From assembly GCA_036822015.1 (NCBI GenBank), contig DAISIL010000033.1:1-34117 (forward strand): a DNA stretch of 34,117 nucleotides, read 5' to 3'. Shown here piece by piece: positions 15,860-24,296 of the stretch. The stretch comes from DAISIL01 sp036822015. GTDB lineage: Bacteria > Bacteroidota > Bacteroidia > Cytophagales > Bernardetiaceae. The first letter of the stretch is position 1. Each line of letters opens with the position of its first letter. Made by a program: the position numbers and the translations under genes. The notes under the pieces were generated by a model that was given only the letters and a program-made list of their open reading frames with translations, had not been told where the DNA came from and searched no databases.

Positions 15860-17170
15860 ATGAGTCGATCAAAAAAATTACTTTTTCCTGTACTTGCAAT
15901 TATTGTCATTCTTTTAGGTGGACTTGCCATTGCGCGTTGGCAAGGATGGATAGGTGGCAAGCGTGCCTTAGCCGTAAATTGGGAAACAATCCAGCGAAAA
16001 ACGATCACGGAGAAGGTCAGTGCCTCCGGACGTATCCAGCCCGAAACCGAGGTGGAAATTGCGCCTGATGTGTCGGGGGAGATTACGGGGCTTTTTGTTC
16101 GGGAGGGCGATTCTGTGCCACAGGGCAAGCTACTTCTGCGCATTCGCCCCGATAACTATGAAACGGCCGTAGAGCGGGCCCGTGCGGGTCTGGATGCCCA
16201 ACGCGCCAACCTTGCCCAAGCCAAATCGCGGTTGGCACAATCGAAAGCGCAGTATCTCCGCGCTAAAGCTGATTACGAACGCAACAAACAACTCTTTGAG
16301 CAAAAGATCGTTGCAGAACAAGAGTTCCTCAACTTTAAGACCAACTATGAGGTAGCTGAATCGGAATGGAACGCCGCCCAAAGTGCCGTGGAAGCCTCCC
16401 GCTATACCGTACAAAGCTCGGAGGCAACCCTTAATGAAGCCCGAAAAAACTTAGAACTCACCGAGGTTTACGCCCCCCGTAGTGGTATCGTCTCGCAACT
16501 CAACGTGGAGGAAGGGGAGCGTGTCGTCGGGACGGTACAGATGGCCGGAACGCCCATGTTGCGGATCGCGAACTTATCCGATATGGAGGTACTCGTGGAC
16601 GTAAACGAAAACGACATCATACGGGTCAGTTTGCGCGATACGGCCATCGTGGAGGTAGATGCCTATCCGGGAAAACAGTTTAAAGGAATTGTTACTTCGA
16701 TCGCCAACACGGCTAAGCAAAACGCCTTAGGTTCGGATGCCGTAACAGAATTTGAAGTAAAAATTCGTATTTTGAGAAGCTCCTACGAGGAGATCATCAC
16801 CCAAGCCCGTCCCTATCCTTTTCGTCCTGGTATGACGGCTAGCGTCGAAGTCCTGACCAACCGCAAAGAGAACGTCCTGGCTGTGCCACTAGCCGCCGTT
16901 ACGACGCGCAACAAAAACGAAGCAGACAATCAGGAACAGGACAAAAACGAGGAACTCCAGGAAGTCGTCTTTGTAAAAAACGAAGATAATACCGCCCAAA
17001 AGATCGTCGTCAAGACTGGTATCAGCGATTTTGAAAATATCGAAATCCTGGAAGGCCTTACCGAAGGGCAGGCGGTCATTACGGGCCCCTTTCGGGCCAT
17101 CTCCCAACAACTCGAAGACGGCAAAGCTGTTGAGAAGCTGGCTGCGAAGAAAAAAGATCGTAAACGCTAG
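15860..17170 (+). CDS. Efflux periplasmic adaptor, MacA/HlyD (membrane fusion) type
   Basis: The protein should bridge an inner-membrane ABC or RND pump to an outer-membrane channel. It has 436 residues: an N-terminal membrane anchor (LLFPVLAIIVILLGGLAIA, residues 7-25) and a split lipoyl domain. The first lipoyl half is SGRIQPETEVEIAPDVSGEI and the second is TEVYAPRSGIVSQL. An alpha-helical hairpin of about 100 residues lies between them (VERARAGLDAQRANLAQA onward). The beta-barrel and membrane-proximal domains end in ITGPFRAISQQLEDGKAVEKL. A charged insertion, NEADNQEQDKNEELQE, sits in the C-terminal part. macB and tolC homologues normally follow, but the next gene is the convergent hmuS, 3 nt away, so the adaptor lacks its pump here. 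Confidence 0.92.
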   Translation: MSRSKKLLFPVLAIIVILLGGLAIARWQGWIGGKRALAVNWETIQRKTITEKVSASGRIQPETEVEIAPDVSGEITGLFVREGDSVPQGKLLLRIRPDNYETAVERARAGLDAQRANLAQAKSRLAQSKAQYLRAKADYERNKQLFEQKIVAEQEFLNFKTNYEVAESEWNAAQSAVEASRYTVQSSEATLNEARKNLELTEVYAPRSGIVSQLNVEEGERVVGTVQMAGTPMLRIANLSDMEVLVDVNENDIIRVSLRDTAIVEVDAYPGKQFKGIVTSIANTAKQNALGSDAVTEFEVKIRILRSSYEEIITQARPYPFRPGMTASVEVLTNRKENVLAVPLAAVTTRNKNEADNQEQDKNEELQEVVFVKNEDNTAQKIVVKTGISDFENIEILEGLTEGQAVITGPFRAISQQLEDGKAVEKLAAKKKDRKR

Positions 17171-17173
17171 CCC

Positions 17174-18235
17174 TTACGCAGTCGTCTGCTCGTGTGAGGC
17201 TACCAAATCTCGCCAGGCTTCCAGCTCGGGGATGCCAGGTTTGCGCAGCCCGAAAAACTGTGCAATCAGTTCGTGATCCTTATCGTAACACTCAATGGCC
17301 GTTACGTGGCCATCTTCGGTGGGCTTGACCACAACCCAGGCATCCTGGATCAGGTCTTGGCGCAGGTGCATATTGAACTCTGGGTCTAAGACATTGAGCC
17401 ATAAGGCATCTCCGCGCTGCATCATCCGAATCGTTCGGACGCGATCCTGATGGATTTGGAGATTTCCTCGGTTGCCGGCAAAGATCATAATGGGCAGTTT
17501 GTCCTGGGCGGCCTGGGCCAGTAGGGGTTCAAGTGCCGAAATGGGAAAAGAACGGGTAAAGCGTCCTTCGGCCACACGCACGGCCTGGTAGCGGTGTGTG
17601 CTGTGCTTCTTGAGCAAGGGAAAAAAGTCATGGGTGTCTTTGAGTCCTGCCCAGTCGTGGAGAAAGGCTTCGGCATCCTGGGGGGCATCCAGGCTTGGGT
17701 GCGGGTAGGGCTGCACGTGTTGGGTGGTGCTTTGGTCATCGCTACGGAGGTCGGCGACGAGTTGTTCGTAGGCTGCCTCGTCGCTTTGGGGCTGCATGTA
17801 GATTTTGGTGATGGCTTCCCCTGCCCGATCAAAGACCTGCAAACTGACCAGGCGACGGTCGGCGGTTTCTTGCTCCACGGCAAAGGCTACATGCCAGGCA
17901 TTGAGGAAGATGCGCGTTTCGATGGGGCCAATGGCGAGGCCCATCTGATGATCGCCCTTGCCGAAAACCTGTACTTTCTCGAAGTGTCCTTTGTGTTCGA
18001 GGACACAAGCCTCGTTGCGGGTCAGAGACATGACGTAGCCTAGTTGGGGTAGGCGTTTGAGGAGTGTTTTCCAGTCGGGGCGCAGGCGCGTTGTGCCTTG
18101 TCCGACGGTGGTAGCCAGCAGTTCGGCTTCGCTTACGCCAAGCTGTTGGGCGGCTTGGCGGATGCGTACATGCGGCGTTTGGGTTTGTAAATCTTGCCAA
18201 GCTTGGGCAAGGGAGCGCGCGTTTGAAGGGTTCAT
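17174..18235 (-). CDS. hmuS: Heme-degrading/heme chaperone protein HmuS (HemS/ChuS family)
   Basis: A cytoplasmic protein that accepts heme from the HmuUV importer and releases iron from it or hands it on. The family has two tandem repeats. The first runs to about residue 165 (VMSLTRNEACVLEHKG, then VSLQVFDRAGEAITKIYM). The second includes HDFFPLLKKH, IMIFAGNRGNLQIH, and LDPEFNMHLRQD, with AIECYDKDHELIAQFFG near the end. The 353-residue length from ATG 18235 is close to E. coli ChuS (342). The alternative start at 18268 would overlap hmuV by 20 bp. It is the last gene of the hmuTUVS unit, 13 nt after hmuV. Whether it is a true oxygenase or a chaperone cannot be decided from the sequence. Confidence 0.93.
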   Translation of the reverse strand: MNPSNARSLAQAWQDLQTQTPHVRIRQAAQQLGVSEAELLATTVGQGTTRLRPDWKTLLKRLPQLGYVMSLTRNEACVLEHKGHFEKVQVFGKGDHQMGLAIGPIETRIFLNAWHVAFAVEQETADRRLVSLQVFDRAGEAITKIYMQPQSDEAAYEQLVADLRSDDQSTTQHVQPYPHPSLDAPQDAEAFLHDWAGLKDTHDFFPLLKKHSTHRYQAVRVAEGRFTRSFPISALEPLLAQAAQDKLPIMIFAGNRGNLQIHQDRVRTIRMMQRGDALWLNVLDPEFNMHLRQDLIQDAWVVVKPTEDGHVTAIECYDKDHELIAQFFGLRKPGIPELEAWRDLVASHEQTTA

Positions 18236-18248
18236 TAGGCTTTCAAAT

Positions 18249-19019
18249 TTAATCAGATGGAATGACAAAAGAACGCCCGTGGGCTTGCATCAGCCGAACG
18301 GGATAAGCAAAAGTAGTTTCGATGACCTGTTCAGAGACCGTTTGTTGGGTCTGCCCATAGGCCACGACACGGCCCTGGCGCAAGAACAAAATCTGATCGG
18401 CATATTGGAGGGCCAGGTTGAGGTCGTGTAAGATGGCCAAAACGCCGATTTGTTGTCTGCAAAGCCCTCGGGCAAGGCGGAGTAGGCGATGCTGCTGGGC
18501 TATATCGAGGCTGGCCGTGGGTTCGTCGAGGAGAGCATACCTGGGCGTGTTGCTATTTCCGTGTAGCTGAGCCATGAGGCGTGCCATCTGGGCGCGTTGC
18601 TGCTCTCCCCCCGAGAGACTTTGGTAGTTTCGGTCTTTAAGTGCAAGCAGATCAGTGTATTGGAGTACTTGCTCAACGATGTGCTGGTTTTGGTCGGGGG
18701 GCGTATCGGGGTGGGCGTACCGCCCAATGGAGACAATTTGGGCTACGGTGAAGGGAAAATTGACAAAACTCTGCTGGGGCAAAATGGCGCGTACCTTTGA
18801 GAGGCTTTGGCTGTTGTAGGTGTGAAGGGGTTTTTGGTTGATCTGGACGCTGCCTTGATAGGTTTTGGTTTCACCGGACATGATTTTGAGGAGCGTACTC
18901 TTGCCGGCACCATTGGGACCCACAACGGCAGTCAGTTGGCCTGGGGAGAGTTGGAGAGAACAGCCCTGTAAGAGATGCTTGTTCTTTATTTTCTTTGAAA
19001 CATCGCTGACAACAAACAT
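18249..19019 (-). CDS. hmuV: Heme ABC transporter ATP-binding protein
   Basis: The ATPase of the heme importer, acting at the cytoplasmic face of the HmuU dimer. The 256-residue product has Walker A GPNGAGKST at residues 34-42, a Q-loop at ILPQQS, the ABC signature LSGGEQQR, Walker B YALLDEPTASLD and the switch histidine in AILHDLNLALQYAD. This set is typical of FecE/BtuD/HmuV-type ATPases. Its start codon shares one base with the hmuU stop (TAATG), a sign of translational coupling and matched subunit production. Confidence 0.95.
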   Translation of the reverse strand: MFVVSDVSKKIKNKHLLQGCSLQLSPGQLTAVVGPNGAGKSTLLKIMSGETKTYQGSVQINQKPLHTYNSQSLSKVRAILPQQSFVNFPFTVAQIVSIGRYAHPDTPPDQNQHIVEQVLQYTDLLALKDRNYQSLSGGEQQRAQMARLMAQLHGNSNTPRYALLDEPTASLDIAQQHRLLRLARGLCRQQIGVLAILHDLNLALQYADQILFLRQGRVVAYGQTQQTVSEQVIETTFAYPVRLMQAHGRSFVIPSD

Positions 19020-20035
19020 TAGATCGCGCCTTTATTTTTGGATTGAATAAGCAGATAAACAAAAAACGGTGTTCCGATGGCAGCCGTAATCACACCAATC
19101 GGTAACTCGCTCGGGGCCACAGCCACACGGGCGATCAAATCCGCCACGACCAGCAAAATAGCCCCGCCTAGCGTAGCCGCCGGCAGCACCCAGGCATGGT
19201 CAGCCCCAAAAACCATTCGCACAATATGTGGCACAACCAGTCCCACAAAACCAATCATACCCACAAAGGCCACCGCCGTCCCGACAGCCAAAGCCGCACC
19301 CACGACAGCCCAACGCTTGACGCGCTCCACCGCTACGCCCGAGTGAAAAGCCTCTGCTTCGCCTAAGGCAATGGCGTTGAGGGGGCGGCCCAGGCGTATC
19401 AAGCCCAGGCAAGCTAAGCCGATCAAGGGAAAAAGCCAATACAACTTATCCCATGAAGCTACGCTCAAATCGCCGAGTGTCCAGAAGGTGTAATTCCGTA
19501 GCTGGGCATCGTCGGCATAAAAAATGGACAAACCAATCATGGCACCAGCCAAGGCATTTATCGCTACGCCAGCCAGGATGAGGTAGGTGATTTGCGTCTT
19601 GCCCTCGTGTGCGCTCAAGCGCAAGGTCAGGAAAGTAGCCAGCAGCCCGCCCACAAAAGCCGCTAAGGGCAAGAGCCAGGAACGCGCCTCGCCGATCAAG
19701 TTTCCCAAGCCAATTAGCACTAACACCGCCCCTAACGCTGCCCCACTCGAGACCCCAATAATACCCGGCTCCACGAGCGGGTTACGGAACAAACCCTGCA
19801 AAACCGCTCCGCTCAAGCCAAGTGATGCCCCGATGAGCAAAGTCAGGAGCAGACGCGGTAAGCGAATCTCCCACAAAACCATCACCTGCACCGCATCCGT
19901 ATTTTTTCCCAAAAAAGCCTCCAAGATCGCTGCCGTTGGGATAGACACCGCCCCAATACGCAACGAGACCAGTGTCAGCCCGACGAGCAGGAGAGCCATG
20001 AGAAGAAGAAACAGGCGCGGTTGGTGGGCTTGCAT
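19019..20035 (-). CDS. hmuU: Heme ABC transporter permease (FecCD family)
   Basis: The membrane channel of the heme importer, expected as a homodimer with about ten transmembrane segments per chain. The 338-residue length is normal. Family marks are IRLPRLLLTLLIGASLGLSGAVLQ, NPLVEPGIIGVSSGAALGAV, TYLILAGVAINALAGAMIGL, FWTLGDLSVASWDKL and GFVGLVVPHIVRM, with the ATPase-contact GEAEAFHSGV loop before it. The start lies 5 nt after the hmuT stop and the stop overlaps the hmuV start. FecCD permeases also serve siderophore and B12 import. The heme assignment rests on the adjoining hmuS and hmuT rather than on the permease itself. Confidence 0.94.
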   Translation of the reverse strand: MQAHQPRLFLLLMALLLVGLTLVSLRIGAVSIPTAAILEAFLGKNTDAVQVMVLWEIRLPRLLLTLLIGASLGLSGAVLQGLFRNPLVEPGIIGVSSGAALGAVLVLIGLGNLIGEARSWLLPLAAFVGGLLATFLTLRLSAHEGKTQITYLILAGVAINALAGAMIGLSIFYADDAQLRNYTFWTLGDLSVASWDKLYWLFPLIGLACLGLIRLGRPLNAIALGEAEAFHSGVAVERVKRWAVVGAALAVGTAVAFVGMIGFVGLVVPHIVRMVFGADHAWVLPAATLGGAILLVVADLIARVAVAPSELPIGVITAAIGTPFFVYLLIQSKNKGAI

Positions 20036-20040
20036 CAGGC

Positions 20041-20874
20041 TTAGCGTCCGTGGGTGTTGGGGTGGGTGAGGCGGAAAAGTTCTTCGACGGCTTGGGCAAG
20101 GCGCGGCCCCCAGTTGGTGAGCAGTGATCCCTCTAAGGCGATGATTTGCTGCTTTTTACCGGCCGTTGTTTGCGCAACCCCAGGCAAGGACAAGACCCCT
20201 TGAACACCCCCCAAACTCGCCAGACCTGCCTCAAAAAGCAAAATGAAATCGGGGTTGGCGGCGATGAGTGCTTCGGCGTTGAGCGGCTTATAGCCCTGAA
20301 TCTCGGGGACAGCATTTTGGCAGCCGGCGAGTTCGATGATCGAAAAAAATGAATCTGGCCCCACGACGTGCATATTGCCCTGCCCTCGGGCATAGACGCA
20401 CAGGACACGCGGGCGATCCTTCGTTTGGGCGACTTTTTGGGAGACCGCCTCGAGGTCTGCTTGCATACGGCTCAGGATCGGTTCTGCTGTTGTGCCGAGG
20501 GCCTGGGCGATGGTGCGGATGTTCTTTTTGGTGTTTTCGATGGTATGATGCTGCTCCAAAACGAGGACTTTTTTGCCGGTGTTTTTTAATACGTCGATTA
20601 CGTCGGACTTCACGTAGTCTTTTTCGAGTAAGATCAGGTCGGCGTTTTGGGAGAGGATGCCCTCTGCCGTGATGCTGTTGCGATAACCGAGGGAGGGAAG
20701 CTGCTGGAGGGCAGCCGGATATTTACTCGCCTGATCGGTAGCCACAATAGACGACCCATGCCCGAGGGCATAGACGATTTCGGAGATGGCACTGCCGGCC
20801 GTTACGATGCGCTTCGGCACTTGCGCGAAAGCCGTACTACTCAGGAATAAAAGCAAAAAGAAAAGAGATCGCAT
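20041..20874 (-). CDS. hmuT: Periplasmic heme-binding protein
   Basis: The substrate-binding protein that would deliver heme from the outer-membrane receptor to HmuUV. From ATG 20874 it has 277 residues with a signal peptide MRSLFFLLLFLSSTAFA and cleavage before QVPKR. There is no lipobox, so it is soluble in the periplasm. A longer frame to 21048 is rejected because it has no signal peptide and runs through the promoter. The family signature is RIVTAGSAISEIVYALG, SLGYRNSITAEGILS and DLILLEKD. Tyr64 in GYRNS is the likely heme-ligating tyrosine, by analogy with HmuT/PhuT-type proteins. A second lobe has FFSIIELAGCQNAVP and YKPLNAEALIAANPDFIL. It heads the hmuTUVS operon. Confidence 0.93.
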   Translation of the reverse strand: MRSLFFLLLFLSSTAFAQVPKRIVTAGSAISEIVYALGHGSSIVATDQASKYPAALQQLPSLGYRNSITAEGILSQNADLILLEKDYVKSDVIDVLKNTGKKVLVLEQHHTIENTKKNIRTIAQALGTTAEPILSRMQADLEAVSQKVAQTKDRPRVLCVYARGQGNMHVVGPDSFFSIIELAGCQNAVPEIQGYKPLNAEALIAANPDFILLFEAGLASLGGVQGVLSLPGVAQTTAGKKQQIIALEGSLLTNWGPRLAQAVEELFRLTHPNTHGR

Positions 20875-20904
20875 GAGCTTGTTTTTATTTGGACTGATTA
20901 CAAA

Positions 20905-20935
20905 CAAAGATAAGGCAAAAAATAGATTCTCCAAA
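20905..20935 (-). promoter_or_regulatory. Near-consensus promoter of hmuTUVS
   Basis: On the minus strand TTTG (20935-20932), a 19-nt spacer, then TATCTTTG (20912-20905) match the Bacteroidota consensus fully. Transcription would begin near 20899, 25 nt before hmuT. The element lies in the 106-nt gap after the outer-membrane-receptor gene, so the heme operon need not depend on that gene's transcript. No Fur-like palindrome is obvious. Confidence 0.7.
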
Positions 20936-20980
20936 TTTTTTTGGGAAAAAAATAAACGAGAAGCGTGGCCGATGGCTGCC

Positions 20981-23623
20981 TTAGATGCGGTGAACCAAGC
21001 TAAGCACAAAAAAACGCTGGAGGAGGTCTTGTCTGCGCTGCTGCTCAAAAAGTGGGTAAAGTTGAAGGCTATCCACTGCCTTTAGGTTGTTCAGGTTGTG
21101 GATATTGACCCCCAGGTTTGTTGATGGGGTGATTGTTGCGCTCAACTCGCTGCCCAACAAGAAAAAGTGTTGGGACTGATCTCCCCGTCTCAGGTGCATT
21201 TGCTCTACGTGCAGGCGTGCATACAAAAACGAGAAGGGCTGCCAAAAGAAGACGTTGGTAAGGGTGTAAAGCTGACTGCTCGTTTGTCCGCTACCAAACA
21301 GACTTGCCTTTAGTTCAAGGGTGGCGTTGAAAGACTTTTTGAAGCGCGTCTGTGCCGAAAGTGTATAGTTCTGCGTAAGGTTTTGGAAAGTCTGCTGCAC
21401 GTTGTTCAGTACATGGATGGCGTTGCTCTGAAATATATTTACCCCAAAACGAAGAAACAAAGGAAGGTTTTTGTTGAACCCCTTGCTGGCATTGAGCGTA
21501 AAAAAAATACTTTCCTGCCCCGTTTGTATGGGCGTACTCCATTCGCTTCTTTCCTCGATCGTCTGGGCTGAATTTATCGCTTGTGGTGTATTTTCGTAGC
21601 CAATTGTTGTAAAAATCATTACTTCGGAAAAAAGATAGTTCAATGTATAAGCTATCTGATAGCTGTCCGTATAAAAAAGATTCAATGCGGCACTCCCCCG
21701 ACGGGTCATCCGAAAATCTTGAATTTGAATACTTTCCAAAAATTGTATGTATTGCGGTAGTTCATTAGAACGCTCAAAAGACAGCTTCAGTTGCTGGGCC
21801 GTGGCGAGATTAAAACGCAAATCAAGCCTTGGTTCCATACGCCAGGCTTGTCGGTTTTGCTTAGATTTGGGCTGACGGATGCGCCAGTCGTAGTGAGCCA
21901 GGCAAAGACTTCCTTCCCAGGTAAAGAACGACCGTTGCCACTTGAACGACGAAGAAGCATATCGTTTTTGCAAACGATGTACCCCCGAACGGTCAAACTG
22001 CTCATCGGGAAGCTGCTCGGCATCAAAGCTATGATTTTCTCTTTGGTGGTCTATACCTGTGGCCGCTTCTACGGAAAAACCAGCCGCAAATTGGTGCCGA
22101 AACATAGCCGATGCCTTGATCGCTGTCCGCTTTTCTAAGGATTCTTGCAAAAAGCCATTTTGTGCGGGTAAGGGCAAGAGGGCTGGAAAAAGTGCTTCTT
22201 CGGAAGCCAATACAAGTGCCTCCTGATGAGGCTGATAACTCAGGATAAGATCAGCATCCAGCGTATTTTGCTCATCGAAGGTGAGTAAATACGTACTTTG
22301 CAATTCCGTCAGGAGGTGCTTTGTATTTCCTGCCATTTGGCTTTGGTTTCGGGTGTCCAAAAAAAATGTTTGCTGCTCACTTTCGTACCGGGTCTTTTGT
22401 GGATGTAACCGTAGCTGAAAGGTCAGGGCGTGCGACTGATTAGGGACGAAGGTGGCCATCAATTTTCCTGCACCCACTCGGTTTTCGTTGGTCTGCCTTT
22501 GGTTTTCTTGATAAAGGTCAGTTAAATCCACGGAAAAATACCGGCGGTTTAGTTCCGTTCGTTCATGTGTTTGTGTTCGATTGAAAAAACCGTTTGCCTG
22601 AAAGCGGAAAGTTTCCGTGGAACGAAGCACAAGGCTTAATGCCCCAAATTCGGTTTGAATCTCGGGGGGTAACTTGCTCGGAGTTCTGCCGACGGGCGCA
22701 TTAGATAGATTGCCCAGGTTATCGTAACCGACAAAGCGAGCATAACTCCGCAGGTCAAAGACGTGTTCGCCGGTGTTGTTGAAGTCACTGATCCAGAGAG
22801 TTTTTACTTTCTTCTTCAACCAAAACGCATTGCCCTCTGCCCTGTAATGTGTTTTTCCTGACTCGCCCCGCCCTCCGGAGAGTGATACTTCACCAAAGAC
22901 GACGTTTTTTTTATCGTCTCGAATCGTAAAGTTCAGTGCTTTTGCTTCGCCTAAGGGGTTGTATCGGTTTCCAAAAGCGGTGTAGTTTTCGAGTACCTGA
23001 ATTTTGTCTAACGCATCTGCGGGAAAGGCACGTGCTAGGGTTTCGGGGCTTTGGTCAAAGAGACTTTCGCCATCAATGAGAATATCGCTGATGCGCTTGC
23101 CTTTGTAATAAATACTGCCATCTTGACGGACATCTATGCCGGGAACTTTTCGTAAAATATCTATGGCTTTTCTGTCGCCGGCACCGGCAAAATAAGCCGC
23201 ATCAAACACTAACGTATCCTTGCGTTCGATGACCGGTAAACGTTTTTCTTGAATGAGAACTTCATCTAACACTTTTTCGTCTTCAAGCAAGATAAATTCA
23301 AGATCAAGTTTGCGGGCCGTTGTTCGTGTGAGGGCTGCCGTGCGGTGTTGTGCCTGAAAACCTACGCTGCTCACCTGAAAGTGGTACGTCCCTTCGGGCA
23401 GTTTCACAGAAAACTCACCACGTGTGTTGGTGGGCACAAAAGCGACCAGTGTAGCATCTGCCTCTTTTCTCACCACTACGTTTGCTCCCGGAATCCCCCA
23501 ACCAGAGGCATCCATAACCACGCCTTCGAGATCGAATAAACGCGCTTGCTTTTGCTGCGCGTATCCCAAAAAGTTGTAAACGATGAGGAAAGTAACAAAA
23601 ATCAGAAATTGACAGCATTTCAT
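20981..23623 (-). CDS. TonB-dependent-receptor-like outer membrane protein, GLPGLI-linked type
   Basis: A large (880-residue) outer-membrane beta-barrel. Order of parts: signal peptide (MKCCQFLIFVTFLIVYNFLGYA), carboxypeptidase-regulatory-like domain at about 30-105 (LEGVVMDASGWGIPGANVVV), then a plug at about 120-225. The plug shows DEVLIQEKRLPVIERKDTLV, DILRKVPGIDVRQDGSIYYK, ILIDGESLFDQSPETLARAF and KIQVLENYTAFGNRYNPLGE. The rest is barrel strands. This plug type, with a cryptic TonB-box region, is the form I know beside GLPGLI genes in Bacteroidota. It starts 5 nt after GLPGLI gene 1. No FRAP or NPNL heme motifs are seen, so it is probably not the receptor for the neighbouring hmu system although it lies upstream of it. 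Substrate unknown, and export or assembly roles are possible. Confidence 0.88.
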   Translation of the reverse strand: MKCCQFLIFVTFLIVYNFLGYAQQKQARLFDLEGVVMDASGWGIPGANVVVRKEADATLVAFVPTNTRGEFSVKLPEGTYHFQVSSVGFQAQHRTAALTRTTARKLDLEFILLEDEKVLDEVLIQEKRLPVIERKDTLVFDAAYFAGAGDRKAIDILRKVPGIDVRQDGSIYYKGKRISDILIDGESLFDQSPETLARAFPADALDKIQVLENYTAFGNRYNPLGEAKALNFTIRDDKKNVVFGEVSLSGGRGESGKTHYRAEGNAFWLKKKVKTLWISDFNNTGEHVFDLRSYARFVGYDNLGNLSNAPVGRTPSKLPPEIQTEFGALSLVLRSTETFRFQANGFFNRTQTHERTELNRRYFSVDLTDLYQENQRQTNENRVGAGKLMATFVPNQSHALTFQLRLHPQKTRYESEQQTFFLDTRNQSQMAGNTKHLLTELQSTYLLTFDEQNTLDADLILSYQPHQEALVLASEEALFPALLPLPAQNGFLQESLEKRTAIKASAMFRHQFAAGFSVEAATGIDHQRENHSFDAEQLPDEQFDRSGVHRLQKRYASSSFKWQRSFFTWEGSLCLAHYDWRIRQPKSKQNRQAWRMEPRLDLRFNLATAQQLKLSFERSNELPQYIQFLESIQIQDFRMTRRGSAALNLFYTDSYQIAYTLNYLFSEVMIFTTIGYENTPQAINSAQTIEERSEWSTPIQTGQESIFFTLNASKGFNKNLPLFLRFGVNIFQSNAIHVLNNVQQTFQNLTQNYTLSAQTRFKKSFNATLELKASLFGSGQTSSQLYTLTNVFFWQPFSFLYARLHVEQMHLRRGDQSQHFFLLGSELSATITPSTNLGVNIHNLNNLKAVDSLQLYPLFEQQRRQDLLQRFFVLSLVHRI

Positions 23624-23628
23624 AAAAA

Positions 23629-24288
23629 TTAGGGCATCCTCAAGTTAATCCCTGTCGGAAGCTCCGAGTTGTAATCGGTAAACAGATAGGCGTAGCCGTC
23701 TCCGGTATAGAGTTCGAGTATGAAGCCAGGCAATCCCCAATATCCCGCGGGGCCACCCGAAACGGGAATAGCGCGGGCAAACCAGGCTGTAACCGTCTTA
23801 CCCTCTGAGGAAGTAGTAGCTTTTTGGCAGATAAAGTTGCCCAGCTTTTTTGTTTCTTTATGAATCTTCCAATCAAAGACGGGGAGCTTTTCGGCCTTTT
23901 TTTCTCCACTGCCTTCTACCATTACCTGTTTCTGTTGGGATAGATCGGTATAAAAAGAGCGTTCGAGATGGCTACCTGACCTACGCATACCCGAAGAGTT
24001 CTGCCAACTTTTATCTACACGTTGTAAAAAATACCCGTTACGGAACAGTACCTGATATACGATCTGGTAAGGGTTGAAAAGTTTTATTCTATCTATCGCC
24101 CCCTGGGATACCCCCTGCTCGGCAGCTCTCCTGGCATTCTGCTGCTGATTCTCTGCCTTCCGCTCCTTATTTATCAAGTCAAAGGTATAGAGAAGCGTCC
24201 CTTGTGCTTTTTGCGTAGCTGCCTGCCCGAAGGTGTTGAACGAAAGCAGTAGACAAACAAATCCGTAAATAATGAAATGCCTTTTCAT
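23629..24288 (-). CDS. GLPGLI family protein 1
   Basis: A 219-residue exported protein of the GLPGLI family (Bacteroidota, function unknown). It has a signal peptide (MKRHFIIYGFVCLLLSFNTFG, cleavage before QAAT). A helical, Gln/Arg-rich region follows at about 40-65 (KAENQQQNARRAAEQ). The conserved core is FDWKIHKETKKLGNFICQKA, AWFARAIPVSGGPAGYW and the signature GLPGFI at 185-190, followed by LELYTGDGYAYLF. It sits 5 nt before the receptor gene and 8 nt after the second GLPGLI gene, so the three are surely one transcript. The family's conserved Trp and Cys (FDW, C154) are present here. A periplasmic partner of the barrel is inferred from position only. Confidence 0.93.
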   Translation of the reverse strand: MKRHFIIYGFVCLLLSFNTFGQAATQKAQGTLLYTFDLINKERKAENQQQNARRAAEQGVSQGAIDRIKLFNPYQIVYQVLFRNGYFLQRVDKSWQNSSGMRRSGSHLERSFYTDLSQQKQVMVEGSGEKKAEKLPVFDWKIHKETKKLGNFICQKATTSSEGKTVTAWFARAIPVSGGPAGYWGLPGFILELYTGDGYAYLFTDYNSELPTGINLRMP

Positions 24289-24296
24289 TTTGTTTA

